DNA from: Acidobacteriota bacterium
GTDB lineage: Bacteria > Acidobacteriota > Terriglobia > Acidiferrales > UBA7541
Assembly: GCA_003224525.1 (NCBI GenBank)
Contig: QHZB01000176.1
Coordinates: 1-61,558 of the forward strand
Length of the DNA stretch: 61,558 nt
Reading direction: 5' to 3'
The notes beneath the pieces were generated by a model. It saw nothing but the letters and a program-made list of their open reading frames with translations. It ran no database searches and was not told the origin of the DNA. Of this stretch, positions 46,199 through 54,676 are shown in pieces; the stretch's first letter is position 1; each line of letters opens with the position of its first letter. Made by a program: the position numbers and the translations under genes.

Positions 46199-46825
46199 AT
46201 GCGTTTCTGGAACTACAAAATCGCCGGCGTCGCATTCCTGATTTTTCTCGGTTGCGCTCCGGGCGCGTCTTTCAGCCAGTCAAAACGCGACAAGTCCGTC
46301 TGGAGATATGACGGCGGCCTTCTTTTTGAAACCGATGGTGCGCTGCCCAACGGCGTCTGCTTCCGCGTCTCCGGCAACGCGACTTCCCCGGAATTCTTCG
46401 AGAATCTTAAACGAATCGACGACGGCCACGGCACGGCCTTCCGCCGCGGCGTGGAAACCGTCACGCAATTCCCCGATCAACTTCTTCTCTCCTTCGTCAT
46501 CCACGACCAGTCCTGCAGCCCCGGGCTCCACCAAGTTGGAACGCGCCCGTATTTGACTCGTGAAATGATGAGCGCTTTGCAGCTTTCTCTTTATTGGAAA
46601 CGCGGTGTGGATCTGCGGCAGGTAAAGAACATCAAGGAAGTTGGCGCGTCCGTCGAGCCGATCGTTCCCTACGCTACGGCTCTAGCAGCGGAACTGCCTC
46701 AGCGCTTCGAGTGGTCCTATCAGTTGCTTGTCCCCAGCGCCGGGGTGCCTCTCACGGACAGTCTTGTATTTGTGTTCCGGACGGCGGAAGGCCGCATCGC
46801 CGCGCGCGTCGCCGCGCGACTCTGA
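46199..46825 (+). CDS. Exported protein of unknown function
   Basis: This is a 208-residue protein with an N-terminal signal (YKIAGVAFLIFLGCAPGASF) whose Cys may be a lipidation site. The rest is mixed alpha/beta with two Cys (GVCFRVSG, HDQSCSPGL) that could form a disulfide. It follows the MBL-fold gene by 25 bases and may belong to the same unit. I do not recognise a family. Confidence 0.7.
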   Translation: MRFWNYKIAGVAFLIFLGCAPGASFSQSKRDKSVWRYDGGLLFETDGALPNGVCFRVSGNATSPEFFENLKRIDDGHGTAFRRGVETVTQFPDQLLLSFVIHDQSCSPGLHQVGTRPYLTREMMSALQLSLYWKRGVDLRQVKNIKEVGASVEPIVPYATALAAELPQRFEWSYQLLVPSAGVPLTDSLVFVFRTAEGRIAARVAARL

Positions 46826-46903
46826 GTTGAAAGTGGTCGGTTTTCGGTGGTCAGTTACAGAATTCAGAATTTGATGTCGGAATCTGAATCAGCCGTGGGT
46901 GTG

Positions 46904-47302
46904 CTAGCCCATGGCGCTGACTTTTTGCGGTTCGATTTTATAGGTCACGCGGACTTCGCCCGGTTTCCGGAAAGGGTAAACTGGATTTCCCAGATATTTT
47001 TTAGAGAGTTTGTTGATATGGTCGTCCGCCCCGTTTTCGGTGATTTCGACGACCTTGCCGCGGATTTCCAGATAGCGGTAGGGATTTGCGGGATCCTGTA
47101 TCGCAACCGAAACGCGGATATCGCGCCGGATGTTCTTGTCTTTCACGCGGCCCTTCGCCGAATTGAAGCGCACGAATTTTCCATCGTAGTCCACCCATAT
47201 GGGCGTGACCTGCGGGCTTCCGTCCTTCATCAGCGTCCCCAGATTTCCGAACGCCGGCTTCTCCAGCAAATCCATATATTTTTCTGGAATCATCTGGCTC
47301 AT
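46904..47302 (-). CDS. PPOX-class F420- or flavin-dependent oxidoreductase
   Basis: This is a 132-residue split-barrel protein of the pyridoxamine-phosphate-oxidase-like superfamily. The sequence FGNLGTLMKDGSPQVTPIWV, then DGKFVRFNSAKGRVKDKNIR and YRYLEIRGKVVEI, fits the group annotated as PPOX-class F420-dependent enzymes. The group reduces or oxidises varied small molecules. It ends the operon cofH-cofC-scoA-scoB, 22 bases after scoB. Since two of those genes make F420, F420 use is likely; FMN cannot be excluded from sequence alone. Confidence 0.88.
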   Translation of the reverse strand: MSQMIPEKYMDLLEKPAFGNLGTLMKDGSPQVTPIWVDYDGKFVRFNSAKGRVKDKNIRRDIRVSVAIQDPANPYRYLEIRGKVVEITENGADDHINKLSKKYLGNPVYPFRKPGEVRVTYKIEPQKVSAMG

Positions 47303-47324
47303 TTAGACCTCCTCATAAATAGAA

Positions 47325-48089
47325 TCAAGCGAAACTCATCTCCGGAATTTGCTGCCGGACGATCAATTGTACGCCGGTCAATACTTGCACTTCCTCCGCC
47401 GTCCAACCGCGCGCCACTTCGCGCAGAATCAATCCTTCCGGCTTTACGTCGATCACCGCCAGATCCGTGATGATGGTATCCACGCATGCCAAACCGGTCA
47501 GCGGATACGTGCACTTCTTCACGATTTTCGGAGCTCCGTCCTTGGTGGTGTGCTCCATGCACACGATCAATGTCTTGGCGCCCGCGGCGATGTCCATGGC
47601 TCCACCGATACCGCCGGAGTCTTTCGCGCCGGGAATTTTCCAGTTCGAAAGATCGCCCTTCTCCGATACTTGAAATCCGCCCAGAACGGCAACATCCAGA
47701 TGTCCGCCACGCGACATCAGATGTGCGTCCGCCTGATGAAAGAAAGAAGCGCCCGGAATCAGCGTCACGGGCACTTTCATCGCGTCCACCTGGTCGAAAT
47801 CTTCCTCGCCCGATTTTGCTCGGCGCCCCATTCCCAGAATTCCGTTTTCGCTGTGGAAATAAACGGTGATTTCCTTGGGCAAATAGTCCGCGATGAGATT
47901 GGGAATTCCCCAGCCGAGATTTACATACGCGCCATCCGGCAACTCGAGCGCGGCGCGCTGCGCGATTTGTTCCCTGGCCAATCGCGGCTTAGCCAGCATG
48001 ACCTTTTGCTGAATGGCGTTACCCGGCATGACCTTTTGCTGAATGGCGTTACCCGGCATGACCTTTTCATGTATGCCGTTACCCGGCAT
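47325..48089 (-). CDS. scoB: 3-oxoacid CoA-transferase subunit B, with repeated N-terminus
   Basis: This is the beta subunit of a CoA-transferase that moves CoA between succinyl-CoA (or acyl-CoA) and a 3-oxoacid. The core has GAYVNLGWGIPNLIADYL and HSENGILGMG, with the catalytic Glu, and later GGHLDVAVLGGFQVSEKGDL. The first 30 residues are three copies of a ten-residue repeat (MPGNGIHEKV, then MPGNAIQQKV twice) coded by a 30-base tandem repeat. The ATG at 48089 overlaps the scoA stop and has AAAGGA seven bases upstream; each repeat and residue 31 also offer an ATG. The true start could be any of four. Confidence 0.94.
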   Translation of the reverse strand: MPGNGIHEKVMPGNAIQQKVMPGNAIQQKVMLAKPRLAREQIAQRAALELPDGAYVNLGWGIPNLIADYLPKEITVYFHSENGILGMGRRAKSGEEDFDQVDAMKVPVTLIPGASFFHQADAHLMSRGGHLDVAVLGGFQVSEKGDLSNWKIPGAKDSGGIGGAMDIAAGAKTLIVCMEHTTKDGAPKIVKKCTYPLTGLACVDTIITDLAVIDVKPEGLILREVARGWTAEEVQVLTGVQLIVRQQIPEMSFA

Positions 48090-48090
48090 A
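48001..48090. repeat. 30-bp tandem repeat, three units, at the scoA/scoB junction
   Basis: Units at 48001-48030 and 48031-48060 are identical. The unit at 48061-48090 differs at a few bases and includes the scoA stop codon. Each unit codes for MPGN-x-I-x2-KV in frame with scoB and carries its own ATG preceded by AAAAGG. It looks like a triplication of the start-stop overlap. Confidence 0.9.
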
Positions 48091-48756
48091 ACGAAGTCCT
48101 TTCGCTTGCACGATGCGATGAACGAAGATCGCCGGGGTCATCACGTGTTCCGGATCGATCGTACCCACCGGCACGATTTCTTCCACCTCGGCGATGGTCG
48201 TCTTCGCGGCCATGGCCATGATGGGATTGAAATTTCTAGCGGCGAGGCGATAAGTTAGATTCCCCAACTCATCGGCTTGCTGCGCTTTGATCAGGGCATA
48301 GTCGGCATGAATCGGCAACTCCAGAATGCAGCGCTCGCCCTCAAGAAGCCGCTCTTCTTTTCCCTCGGCGACTTCGGTGCCCACGCCCACTGTGGTGTAA
48401 AAGCCTTGCAGACCGGCGCCAGCGGCACGCATTCGCTCGCACAAAATTCCCTGCGGCACGAGTTCCAGAGTCACTTCCTTCGCCGCGAACCGTTCCTGAA
48501 AATAGTTGGCATGAGGTCCGGGGAACGAAGCAATCACATGTTTGATCTGATTGTTCTTGAACATCAGCCCAAGCTCGCCTTCGCGCGTCCCGCAATTGTT
48601 GCTGACGGCGGTGATGTTCTTCGTCCCTTTCCGCGCCAGCGCCTGAATCAGGTTATTCGGAAAGCCTGCGCCTCCGAACCCTCCGAACATGATTTGCGCG
48701 CCGTCGGGAATATCCGCCACGGCCTCGTCGAGACTCGCATAAAGTTTCTGCTTCAT
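48079..48756 (-). CDS. scoA: 3-oxoacid CoA-transferase subunit A
   Basis: This is the alpha subunit of the CoA-transferase, 225 residues from the ATG at 48756, which overlaps the cofC stop (ATGA). Family segments are GAQIMFGGFGGAGFPNNLIQ (CoA loop), NITAVSNNCGTREGELGLMF and HANYFQERFAAKEVTLELVP. The end GLRYAG and its TAA lie within the first unit of the 30-base repeat that starts scoB. The CoA acceptor is not certain; acetoacetate-type substrates are most common in this family. Confidence 0.95.
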   Translation of the reverse strand: MKQKLYASLDEAVADIPDGAQIMFGGFGGAGFPNNLIQALARKGTKNITAVSNNCGTREGELGLMFKNNQIKHVIASFPGPHANYFQERFAAKEVTLELVPQGILCERMRAAGAGLQGFYTTVGVGTEVAEGKEERLLEGERCILELPIHADYALIKAQQADELGNLTYRLAARNFNPIMAMAAKTTIAEVEEIVPVGTIDPEHVMTPAIFVHRIVQAKGLRYAG

Positions 48757-49439
48757 CGCGCGCTCATCGCCCCCGCTCGCATGTTTGGCAGGAACCTGGC
48801 TTCGACGCCGCTCGCGCGCAGCCAGCGCCCCGTTTCCGTTCCGCTCAAATGGTGCTCCAGCAGGGCCCGCAAATCCGCTTCGTCGTCCACATCCATTTCC
48901 AGCCGGGCATTGCGGCGCACCATCACCCGCGCATGAGCCCTTTCGGCCTCGGCAAGATGCTTCGCGAAACTTCCGCTCCCAAAATGGGAGGGAAACAATG
49001 TGGGCGGCGTCCGCATCATGGCGTTTGTGCCGGTTCCATCGCGCGAGGGCACAATTACCAAAGCCGGCGCTTGGCATTCCACAGTCAAGAGTTCATCGAT
49101 GTCGCTCGATTGCATCAACGGCAGATCGAGCGGCAGGCGCAGCAGTCCGGTTACGCTCAGTTGTTCGCAGATCTGCGAAGCGGCATCCACGGAATCACTC
49201 TCCGAAATTTGCTGTTCTTCCCTAAGAATCTCCCATTGATTTTCCTCGGCCAATTGCATGACGGGCTCGTAATTCGTGACCACAAAAATTCTCTCAGCGC
49301 AGCGCACGCCTCGCACTGCGCGAATGGTGTCCGCGAGCATAGCGTCGGCCAGCGCAAACCTTTCCTCCGGCGTCAACACACCTATCAACCTCTTCTTCGC
49401 ATTGTTCAGGTCCTTGACCGGTAAGAGGAGTGCCCGCAT
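48753..49439 (-). CDS. cofC: 2-phospho-L-lactate (or PEP) guanylyltransferase CofC
   Basis: CofC (FbiD) activates 2-phospholactate or phosphoenolpyruvate with GTP to start the F420 tail. The 228-residue protein begins MRALLLPVKDLNNAKKRLIG. It shows LRLPLDLPLMQSSDIDELLT and VIVPSRDGTGTNAMMRTPP, the nucleotidyltransferase pattern of the family. The C-terminal extension of about 30 residues past the usual end is not conserved-looking. It sits nine bases after cofH, which supports the assignment. Confidence 0.93.
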   Translation of the reverse strand: MRALLLPVKDLNNAKKRLIGVLTPEERFALADAMLADTIRAVRGVRCAERIFVVTNYEPVMQLAEENQWEILREEQQISESDSVDAASQICEQLSVTGLLRLPLDLPLMQSSDIDELLTVECQAPALVIVPSRDGTGTNAMMRTPPTLFPSHFGSGSFAKHLAEAERAHARVMVRRNARLEMDVDDEADLRALLEHHLSGTETGRWLRASGVEARFLPNMRAGAMSAR

Positions 49440-49448
49440 GGGAATCGC

Positions 49449-50687
49449 TCAGTAGGCGCTTTCGGTGTATGTCACGTGGCTCTCCGTCCGAGCCATTGGG
49501 AGTTGCGCCGCGGCTGTCCGCGGATCATTTTCCGGCTTATCAAATACGCGCCGAATTTTGTAGGTTGTCGTCCGTTCCGCCGGGACTCGTCCAATCGATC
49601 GAATCCTGGCGCGAAATTCTTCGGGCGGGACATATTCCCCGAAAGTTGCGCCGGCGGCCTTGGAAATACTCTCTTCCATGAGCGTACCGCTGAAATCGTT
49701 TGCGCCCGCTTGCAAGCACGCGAGCGACATTTCGAAACCCAGTTTTACCCAGGAGACCTGCAAATTCTTGATCGCCCCGTGCAACAGCATCCGTGCGAGG
49801 GCGTGTACTCGCAGGTGCTCTTCCCGTTTCGCTCCTGGCCTCGCTCCCCCATGGCGGTAGAGCCGCGTGTTCTCATGGATGAATCCCAGCGGCACGAACT
49901 CCGTAAAACCACCGGTGCGTTTTTGGATCGTGCGCAAGAGGAGCATGTGTCGCACCCAATCCGGCGGCTCTTCCACGTGTCCGTACATCATGGTTGAAGT
50001 CGTCGGAATGCCCAGCTCGTGCGCCGCAGTGATGATCTCCACCCACCGCCCCGCCGGCAATTTGTTCGGGCTTAGTTCCTTCCGCACGCGGTCATCCAGA
50101 ATCTCCGCCGCGGTGCCGGGAATGCTGCCAAGCCCCTCGTCCTTCATCATCCGCAGGTAGTCGCGCAGTGCCATTCCAGTTTTCGTCACGCCGTAATCAA
50201 TTTCCATGGGCGAGAAGGCATGCACGTGCATCTCAGGAATCGCATGCTTGATGGCGCGCAGCAGATCGCGGTAGAAAAATCCGTCGAGGTCGCGCGGCAG
50301 TCCGCCCTGAACGCAAACCTCCGTGGCGCCGCGTTCCCAGGCTTCGCGCGCGCGGCGCACCACTTCCTCGAAAGAGAGCGAGTATGCGTCCGCGGCTCCG
50401 GGCCCGCGTCCAAAGCCGCAAAAACTGCATCCCACAAAACACACATTCGTGAAGTTGATGTTGCGATTCACAACGTAAGTGATGGCGTCTCCGACAGTCT
50501 GTTGCCGCAACTGATCCGCAACAGCCACTAGCGCTTCCAGCGCTGCGTCTTGCGCCATGGCCAGGATCACTCCCTGTTCGAACGTGAGCTCTGCGCCGGT
50601 GGTCACGGCGTGGAGAATCTCCTGAACTTCCGCTGGACAGGTTTCCACCGCCGTCAAACCGCTTCCGCTTATCGTGGGGGTCGCCAT
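49449..50687 (-). CDS. cofH: FO synthase subunit CofH
   Basis: CofH is a radical SAM enzyme that joins tyrosine to 5-amino-6-ribitylaminouracil on the way to the deazaflavin FO. The 412-residue protein has YVVNRNINFTNVCFVGCSFC, with the C-x3-C-x2-C cluster motif, then the typical EVCVQGGLPRDLDGFFYRDL and the segment PEMHVHAFSPMEIDYGVTK. CofH rather than CofG is favoured by NRNINFTNVC and the QGGLP block. The partner CofG and the other F420 genes (cofD, cofE) are not in the window. Confidence 0.95.
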   Translation of the reverse strand: MATPTISGSGLTAVETCPAEVQEILHAVTTGAELTFEQGVILAMAQDAALEALVAVADQLRQQTVGDAITYVVNRNINFTNVCFVGCSFCGFGRGPGAADAYSLSFEEVVRRAREAWERGATEVCVQGGLPRDLDGFFYRDLLRAIKHAIPEMHVHAFSPMEIDYGVTKTGMALRDYLRMMKDEGLGSIPGTAAEILDDRVRKELSPNKLPAGRWVEIITAAHELGIPTTSTMMYGHVEEPPDWVRHMLLLRTIQKRTGGFTEFVPLGFIHENTRLYRHGGARPGAKREEHLRVHALARMLLHGAIKNLQVSWVKLGFEMSLACLQAGANDFSGTLMEESISKAAGATFGEYVPPEEFRARIRSIGRVPAERTTTYKIRRVFDKPENDPRTAAAQLPMARTESHVTYTESAY

Positions 50688-50969
50688 TTCATGAGTATCC
50701 TACCAGAGGAAGCCGCCCGCGGGGCTACATCCGGGCGCTCTACCATTAGCCTCGCCGCTCTTCTCCAAAATGCCCGATATTCGCAGGCTTCTTCGCTTTC
50801 AAGAACACGCCTGGGTTGCCAAAATAAGAAAATAGACGTCTTCTCGGCATTCCCTGCTCCTCGCCAGTTAAGCGTGAGCGGGGACAGCCGTGCAGCGCCG
50901 TCTTCGTCAGCGCCGAATGATTCGCCGCTGGCCGCCCCGACGCTCATCCATTAACATACTCGCAGAGCC

Positions 50970-51590
50970 ATGAAACGCAGAACACTCGTGATCATCGTCG
51001 CGGTAGCGCTCCTCGGCTTAGTTGTCGCTACGGCCGCTTCCATCCTGCATGATGGCCTCAGTTCGCGCGCCACACCTAGCCGATTCGAAATCATGATGGC
51101 TCGAAACGTGCGTCATCTGGCGATCCCTTCGAACGCGCGGTTGGCCCAGAATCCCCTGCTCGTCTCGCCGGAGGATCTGCGCGATGCGCGGCTGCATTTC
51201 GCGGATCATTGCGCCGTCTGCCATGCCAACGACGGCGGCGGGCAGACCATGATTGGAAGTGGCCTCTATCCCAAGCCACCGGATCTGCGCCTGCCGGAAA
51301 CGCAAAGTCTTACCGACGGCGAGCTGTTCTGGATCATCGAGAATGGGGTGCGGTTCACGGGAATGCCGGCGTTTTCCAATGGCGGCGAGCACGGAGGCAT
51401 GCAAGACAGTTGGAAGTTGGTTCACTTCATCCGCCACCTTCCTCACCTCAGCGTCGCGGAACGCATCGAAATGGAGCGCTATAATCCCAAAGGCCCGGAC
51501 GACCGGGCGGAAGAACAGCAGGAAAATGATTTTTTGAATGGAGCAACACCGCAACGAAAAGCGGAATCACAAGATCATCACCAGGAATGA
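50970..51590 (+). CDS. Exported c-type cytochrome
   Basis: This is a 206-residue mono-heme protein with an N-terminal membrane anchor (TLVIIVAVALLGLVVATAAS). It has the heme motif CAVCH, in HFADHCAVCHANDGGGQTMI, and a likely axial Met in VRFTGMPAFSNGG. The fold follows cytochrome c class I, like subunits of respiratory or dehydrogenase complexes. The C-terminus is long, polar and Glu/Gln-rich. The small exported gene at 51632 lies just downstream. No oxidase or dehydrogenase genes are adjacent, so its partner is unknown. Confidence 0.9.
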   Translation: MKRRTLVIIVAVALLGLVVATAASILHDGLSSRATPSRFEIMMARNVRHLAIPSNARLAQNPLLVSPEDLRDARLHFADHCAVCHANDGGGQTMIGSGLYPKPPDLRLPETQSLTDGELFWIIENGVRFTGMPAFSNGGEHGGMQDSWKLVHFIRHLPHLSVAERIEMERYNPKGPDDRAEEQQENDFLNGATPQRKAESQDHHQE

Positions 51591-51631
51591 AGCCGTAGCA
51601 TGCCGGACGCTCATTCCAAGGGGAGACTTTC

Positions 51632-51988
51632 ATGAAACTTCGCATATCCTCGCTGGCTTTATTGTTCGCACTCGCCATGGGCACGGCCTTGGCTCACGGC
51701 AATAAAGTTCACGTCAGAGGCACGGTTGAAAAAATCAGCGCCGATTCCGTGGTTGTAAAAACAGCGGACGGGAAGTCCGTGGAAGTGAAATTCGCCGCTT
51801 CGACTGTCTTTCTATGGAGGGCCAACAATGAGGATAAGCCAGCCAAGGCCGGCGACCTCGCCGCCGGCGACCTGGTCGTTATCCACGCCACGCCCAAGGA
51901 CAAGACCCTTGAGGCCGACGAAATCAAATTCTCCGGCCCGGCCGCGGCCAAGACTGCAACGCCCGCTCCGCAAAAGCCGAAGTCTTGA
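51632..51988 (+). CDS. Small exported DUF5666-like protein
   Basis: This is a 118-residue protein with a signal peptide (MKLRISSLALLFALAMGTAL). A small beta-barrel-like core (VHVRGTVEKISADSVVVKTA, then DLAAGDLVVIHATPKDKTLE) follows, and the tail is Ala/Pro/Lys-rich. The core resembles DUF5666-type or OB-like domains found in many exported proteins. It may share a transcript with the cytochrome c gene 40 bases upstream. AGGGGAG precedes the ATG. The function is unknown. Confidence 0.75.
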   Translation: MKLRISSLALLFALAMGTALAHGNKVHVRGTVEKISADSVVVKTADGKSVEVKFAASTVFLWRANNEDKPAKAGDLAAGDLVVIHATPKDKTLEADEIKFSGPAAAKTATPAPQKPKS

Positions 51989-52014
51989 AAAATTCCGGGC
52001 TCTTGAGTTTTCTT

Positions 52015-53130
52015 CTACTCCACCAGATGGCACGAGTGCGTTTTCAAGACCAGCCAAACGCGATGCCCCGCCGTTAGCTCCAGCGCCCGCACCGCCCCGG
52101 GCGTGACGTGTACGACGAAGATCACTCCGCAATCCACACGAGCAATCACCATCGTCCCGCGTTGCTCTAGCGAAATGATGCGCCCGTCCATCACGTTTCG
52201 CGCGCTCAATCCGTGCGGCCGCTCCGTCGCCAGCAAAATATCTCCCGCGCGAACGGCTACCTGCACGCGGTTCCCGGCTGCCGCATAACCGAGCGGCACC
52301 TCGATCTGGCACGCGCTCTCGCCGAGCCTCACGCGCATCACGCCATCCGCCTCGCGCAGATCGAGCACCGTAGCGCTCAACATATTCTCGAATCCCGCCG
52401 CCTGGGCCAGTTTTTTCCGGCGCGGGGCGTCTAGTACATCCATTGGTGCACCGACGCTTACGACGCGCCCATTGTCTAGCGCGATCACGCGCACGCCCAG
52501 CGCATCCACTTCTTCGCGGCTGTGCGTCACGTACAAAATCGGGATTCCCTTTGCCGCGTTCCAGGCGCGCAAATCGTCCACAATGGCCGCTTTCAGCTCC
52601 GCATCCAATCCAGTCAACGGCTCGTCCAGCAACAACACGCGCGGCTCGGTCACCAGCGATCTCGCCAGCGCGATTCTCTGCTTCTCGCCTCCGGAAATCT
52701 CGGCGGGCCTTTGTCTCCGCAATTTCTCGACGCGAAAGGCTTTGAGAATTGCTTCTACTCGCTTCCGTCTTTCTTCCTCCTGCAAATCCATCAAGCCGTA
52801 TGAAACATTTTCTTCCGCGCTCAGATGCGGAAATAGTGCCAGGGTCTGAAAAACGTAGGCGGTTCGCCGCTTCGGCGCGGGAACATCGATTCCGCGCGCG
52901 GAATCGAACAGTACTTCGCCGCCGGCTACAATTCGTCCCTCGTCCGGCCGCGCCAGCCCTGCAACGGAATCCAGCAGCGTGGATTTGCCGGCTCCGGAAG
53001 GTCCAAAGAGAATCGTAATGCCGGAAGAAGCTTCGATAGAAACGTCAAGGATAAAAGAGGAGGCGCCCGCGCCGCGCCGCTCTTTGCGAATTCGCGCGGT
53101 GAGGATCGTCGCGTTTACTTCGCCGGCCAC
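52015..53130 (-). CDS. modC: Molybdate ABC transporter ATP-binding protein
   Basis: This is the ATPase of the molybdate importer. It has Walker A (GITILFGPSGAGKSTLLDSV), signature (ISGGEKQRIALARSLVTEP) and Walker B (RVLLLDEPLTGLD). The C-terminal regulatory region carries a TOBE/Mop domain (NVMDGRIISLEQRGTMVIAR). The upstream part of the long open frame has no homology. The most likely start is a GTG at 53130 (or 53139), overlapping the modB stop at 53115 by 16 bases. The length of 371 residues then fits ModC. Confidence 0.93.
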   Translation of the reverse strand: MAGEVNATILTARIRKERRGAGASSFILDVSIEASSGITILFGPSGAGKSTLLDSVAGLARPDEGRIVAGGEVLFDSARGIDVPAPKRRTAYVFQTLALFPHLSAEENVSYGLMDLQEEERRKRVEAILKAFRVEKLRRQRPAEISGGEKQRIALARSLVTEPRVLLLDEPLTGLDAELKAAIVDDLRAWNAAKGIPILYVTHSREEVDALGVRVIALDNGRVVSVGAPMDVLDAPRRKKLAQAAGFENMLSATVLDLREADGVMRVRLGESACQIEVPLGYAAAGNRVQVAVRAGDILLATERPHGLSARNVMDGRIISLEQRGTMVIARVDCGVIFVVHVTPGAVRALELTAGHRVWLVLKTHSCHLVE

Positions 53131-53783
53131 GGCGTCCACACGCGGCGATTCACGGCATATACAACGCACAATACCGAGAACGAAATCGCCAGAAGAACCA
53201 GCGCCATGCGATTGGCCTCGCCGTATTCCAGTGACTGCACGCGATCGTAAATGTCGATCGAAACCGTTCGCGTGACGCCTGCCAAATTTCCGCCCACCAT
53301 CAACACCACGCCAAATTCTCCCAGGGTATGCGCGAAACTCAGTACCGCCGCGGTGACCACTCCGGGGAGTGACAACGGCAGGATCACCCGGCAAAATGTC
53401 CGCGAGCTTCCCGCGCCGAGGACAGCTGAGGCGTCCAGCAATCTTCGATCGACTCCCTCAAAGGAAGCGACCAGCGGCTGCACCGCAAACGGGAAACTGT
53501 ACAGCAGGGACGCCAGAATCAGTCCGCTGAACGTGAACGCCAGTCCATGGCCGAATAGCGCGATCCACAGTTTTCCCAGCGGCCCGCGCGGGCCCATGGC
53601 CACGAGCGCGTAAAATCCAAGTACCGTCGGCGGCAACACTAGCGGCAGCGCCACCAGCGATTCGAGCAGGAATTTCCCGCGCCAGTTCGCATATGCCAGC
53701 CAGTACGCTACCGGCATCCCGATCACAAGCAATATCGCGGCCACACACGCCGCCAACTTCATCGACAACCACAGCGCTTCCAT
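53115..53783 (-). CDS. modB: Molybdate ABC transporter permease
   Basis: This is a 222-residue inner-membrane permease with about five helices. The EAA-loop region is seen as LDASAVLGAGSSRTFCRVIL followed by PLSLPGVVTAAVLSFAHTLG. FGVVLMVGGNLAGVTRTVSI near the end is typical of ModB. It lies 59 bases after modA and overlaps modC. Length and motifs are normal. Confidence 0.95.
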   Translation of the reverse strand: MEALWLSMKLAACVAAILLVIGMPVAYWLAYANWRGKFLLESLVALPLVLPPTVLGFYALVAMGPRGPLGKLWIALFGHGLAFTFSGLILASLLYSFPFAVQPLVASFEGVDRRLLDASAVLGAGSSRTFCRVILPLSLPGVVTAAVLSFAHTLGEFGVVLMVGGNLAGVTRTVSIDIYDRVQSLEYGEANRMALVLLAISFSVLCVVYAVNRRVWTPWPAK

Positions 53784-53842
53784 TCGCTATCCTTTTTTCT
53801 ACGCTTCTAGTGCGTTTGCGCTGCGCCCTGGGCGCCTGGGCA

Positions 53843-54661
53843 TCATCTTTTTTCTTCCTTTCTCGTCTTTTCCGGAAACGCGAAACCATACTTCGTCAGT
53901 ATCGCGCGCCCCGCCGAATTTTTCACAAATTCCAGAAACGCTCGCGCCGCTTCCTTATTCTTCGCGTCCTTCAGAACAATCGCGCCCTGCTCGATCGCCG
54001 GATGCATTTCCGCCGGAATTTCCCAGCGATTCCCGTCATGCATCGCCGGCGAAACCGCCAGCGACATCGCTACAATCCCGGCCTGCGCATTGCCAGATTG
54101 TACAAACTGCGCCGCTTGCGAAATATTTTCTCCGTATACCAGCTTGCTTTTGACGGATTCGTAGATTCCCGCGTTTTGCAACGCCGCTACCGCCGCGCGT
54201 CCGTAGGGCGCATGCTCGGGATTGGCGATGGCAATCTTCTCGACGCTTGCGTCCAACAGGGTCTTCCATCCCTGTTTGGTAACATCCACTTTCGAATCCG
54301 CAGGCGTCCAAATCACGATTCGCCCTACCGTGTATTCGTATAGCGTCCCGGGCTCCGCGAGTCCCGTGGACTCCAGCCTTCTCGGATACTCAATGTCCGC
54401 GGAAAAGAACAGATCGAAAGGAGCTCCGTTCTGCATTTGCGAGAAAAAGTTCCCGCTCGATCCGTAAGTCACATTCACTTTCGTTCCTGACTGCTTCTCA
54501 AACTTCTCCGCCAACTCGCTCATCGCAAACTTCAGGTCGGCCGCCGCCGCTATGCGGATTTCTTGCCCCTGTGCTGGCAGCTCATACTGCGCAAGGTAAA
54601 CAGAAATGATGAGCGGGAATGTGCGGAACCACTTGCGCCAATTTGTCTTGCCAACAGTCAC
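53843..54661 (-). CDS. modA: Molybdate-binding periplasmic protein
   Basis: This is a 272-residue solute-binding protein with a signal peptide. It shows ModA segments IRIAAAADLKFAMSELAEKF, VTYGSSGNFFSQMQNGAPFD (oxyanion ligands), LFFSADIEYPRRLESTGLAE and IANPEHAPYGRAAVAALQNA. It delivers molybdate or tungstate to ModBC. It follows the HTH-TOBE regulator gene by 15 bases, so all four form one minus-strand operon. Molybdate and tungstate binding cannot be told apart from sequence. Confidence 0.95.
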   Translation of the reverse strand: MTVGKTNWRKWFRTFPLIISVYLAQYELPAQGQEIRIAAAADLKFAMSELAEKFEKQSGTKVNVTYGSSGNFFSQMQNGAPFDLFFSADIEYPRRLESTGLAEPGTLYEYTVGRIVIWTPADSKVDVTKQGWKTLLDASVEKIAIANPEHAPYGRAAVAALQNAGIYESVKSKLVYGENISQAAQFVQSGNAQAGIVAMSLAVSPAMHDGNRWEIPAEMHPAIEQGAIVLKDAKNKEAARAFLEFVKNSAGRAILTKYGFAFPEKTRKEEKR

Positions 54662-54676
54662 GAATCACCGCTCCTA

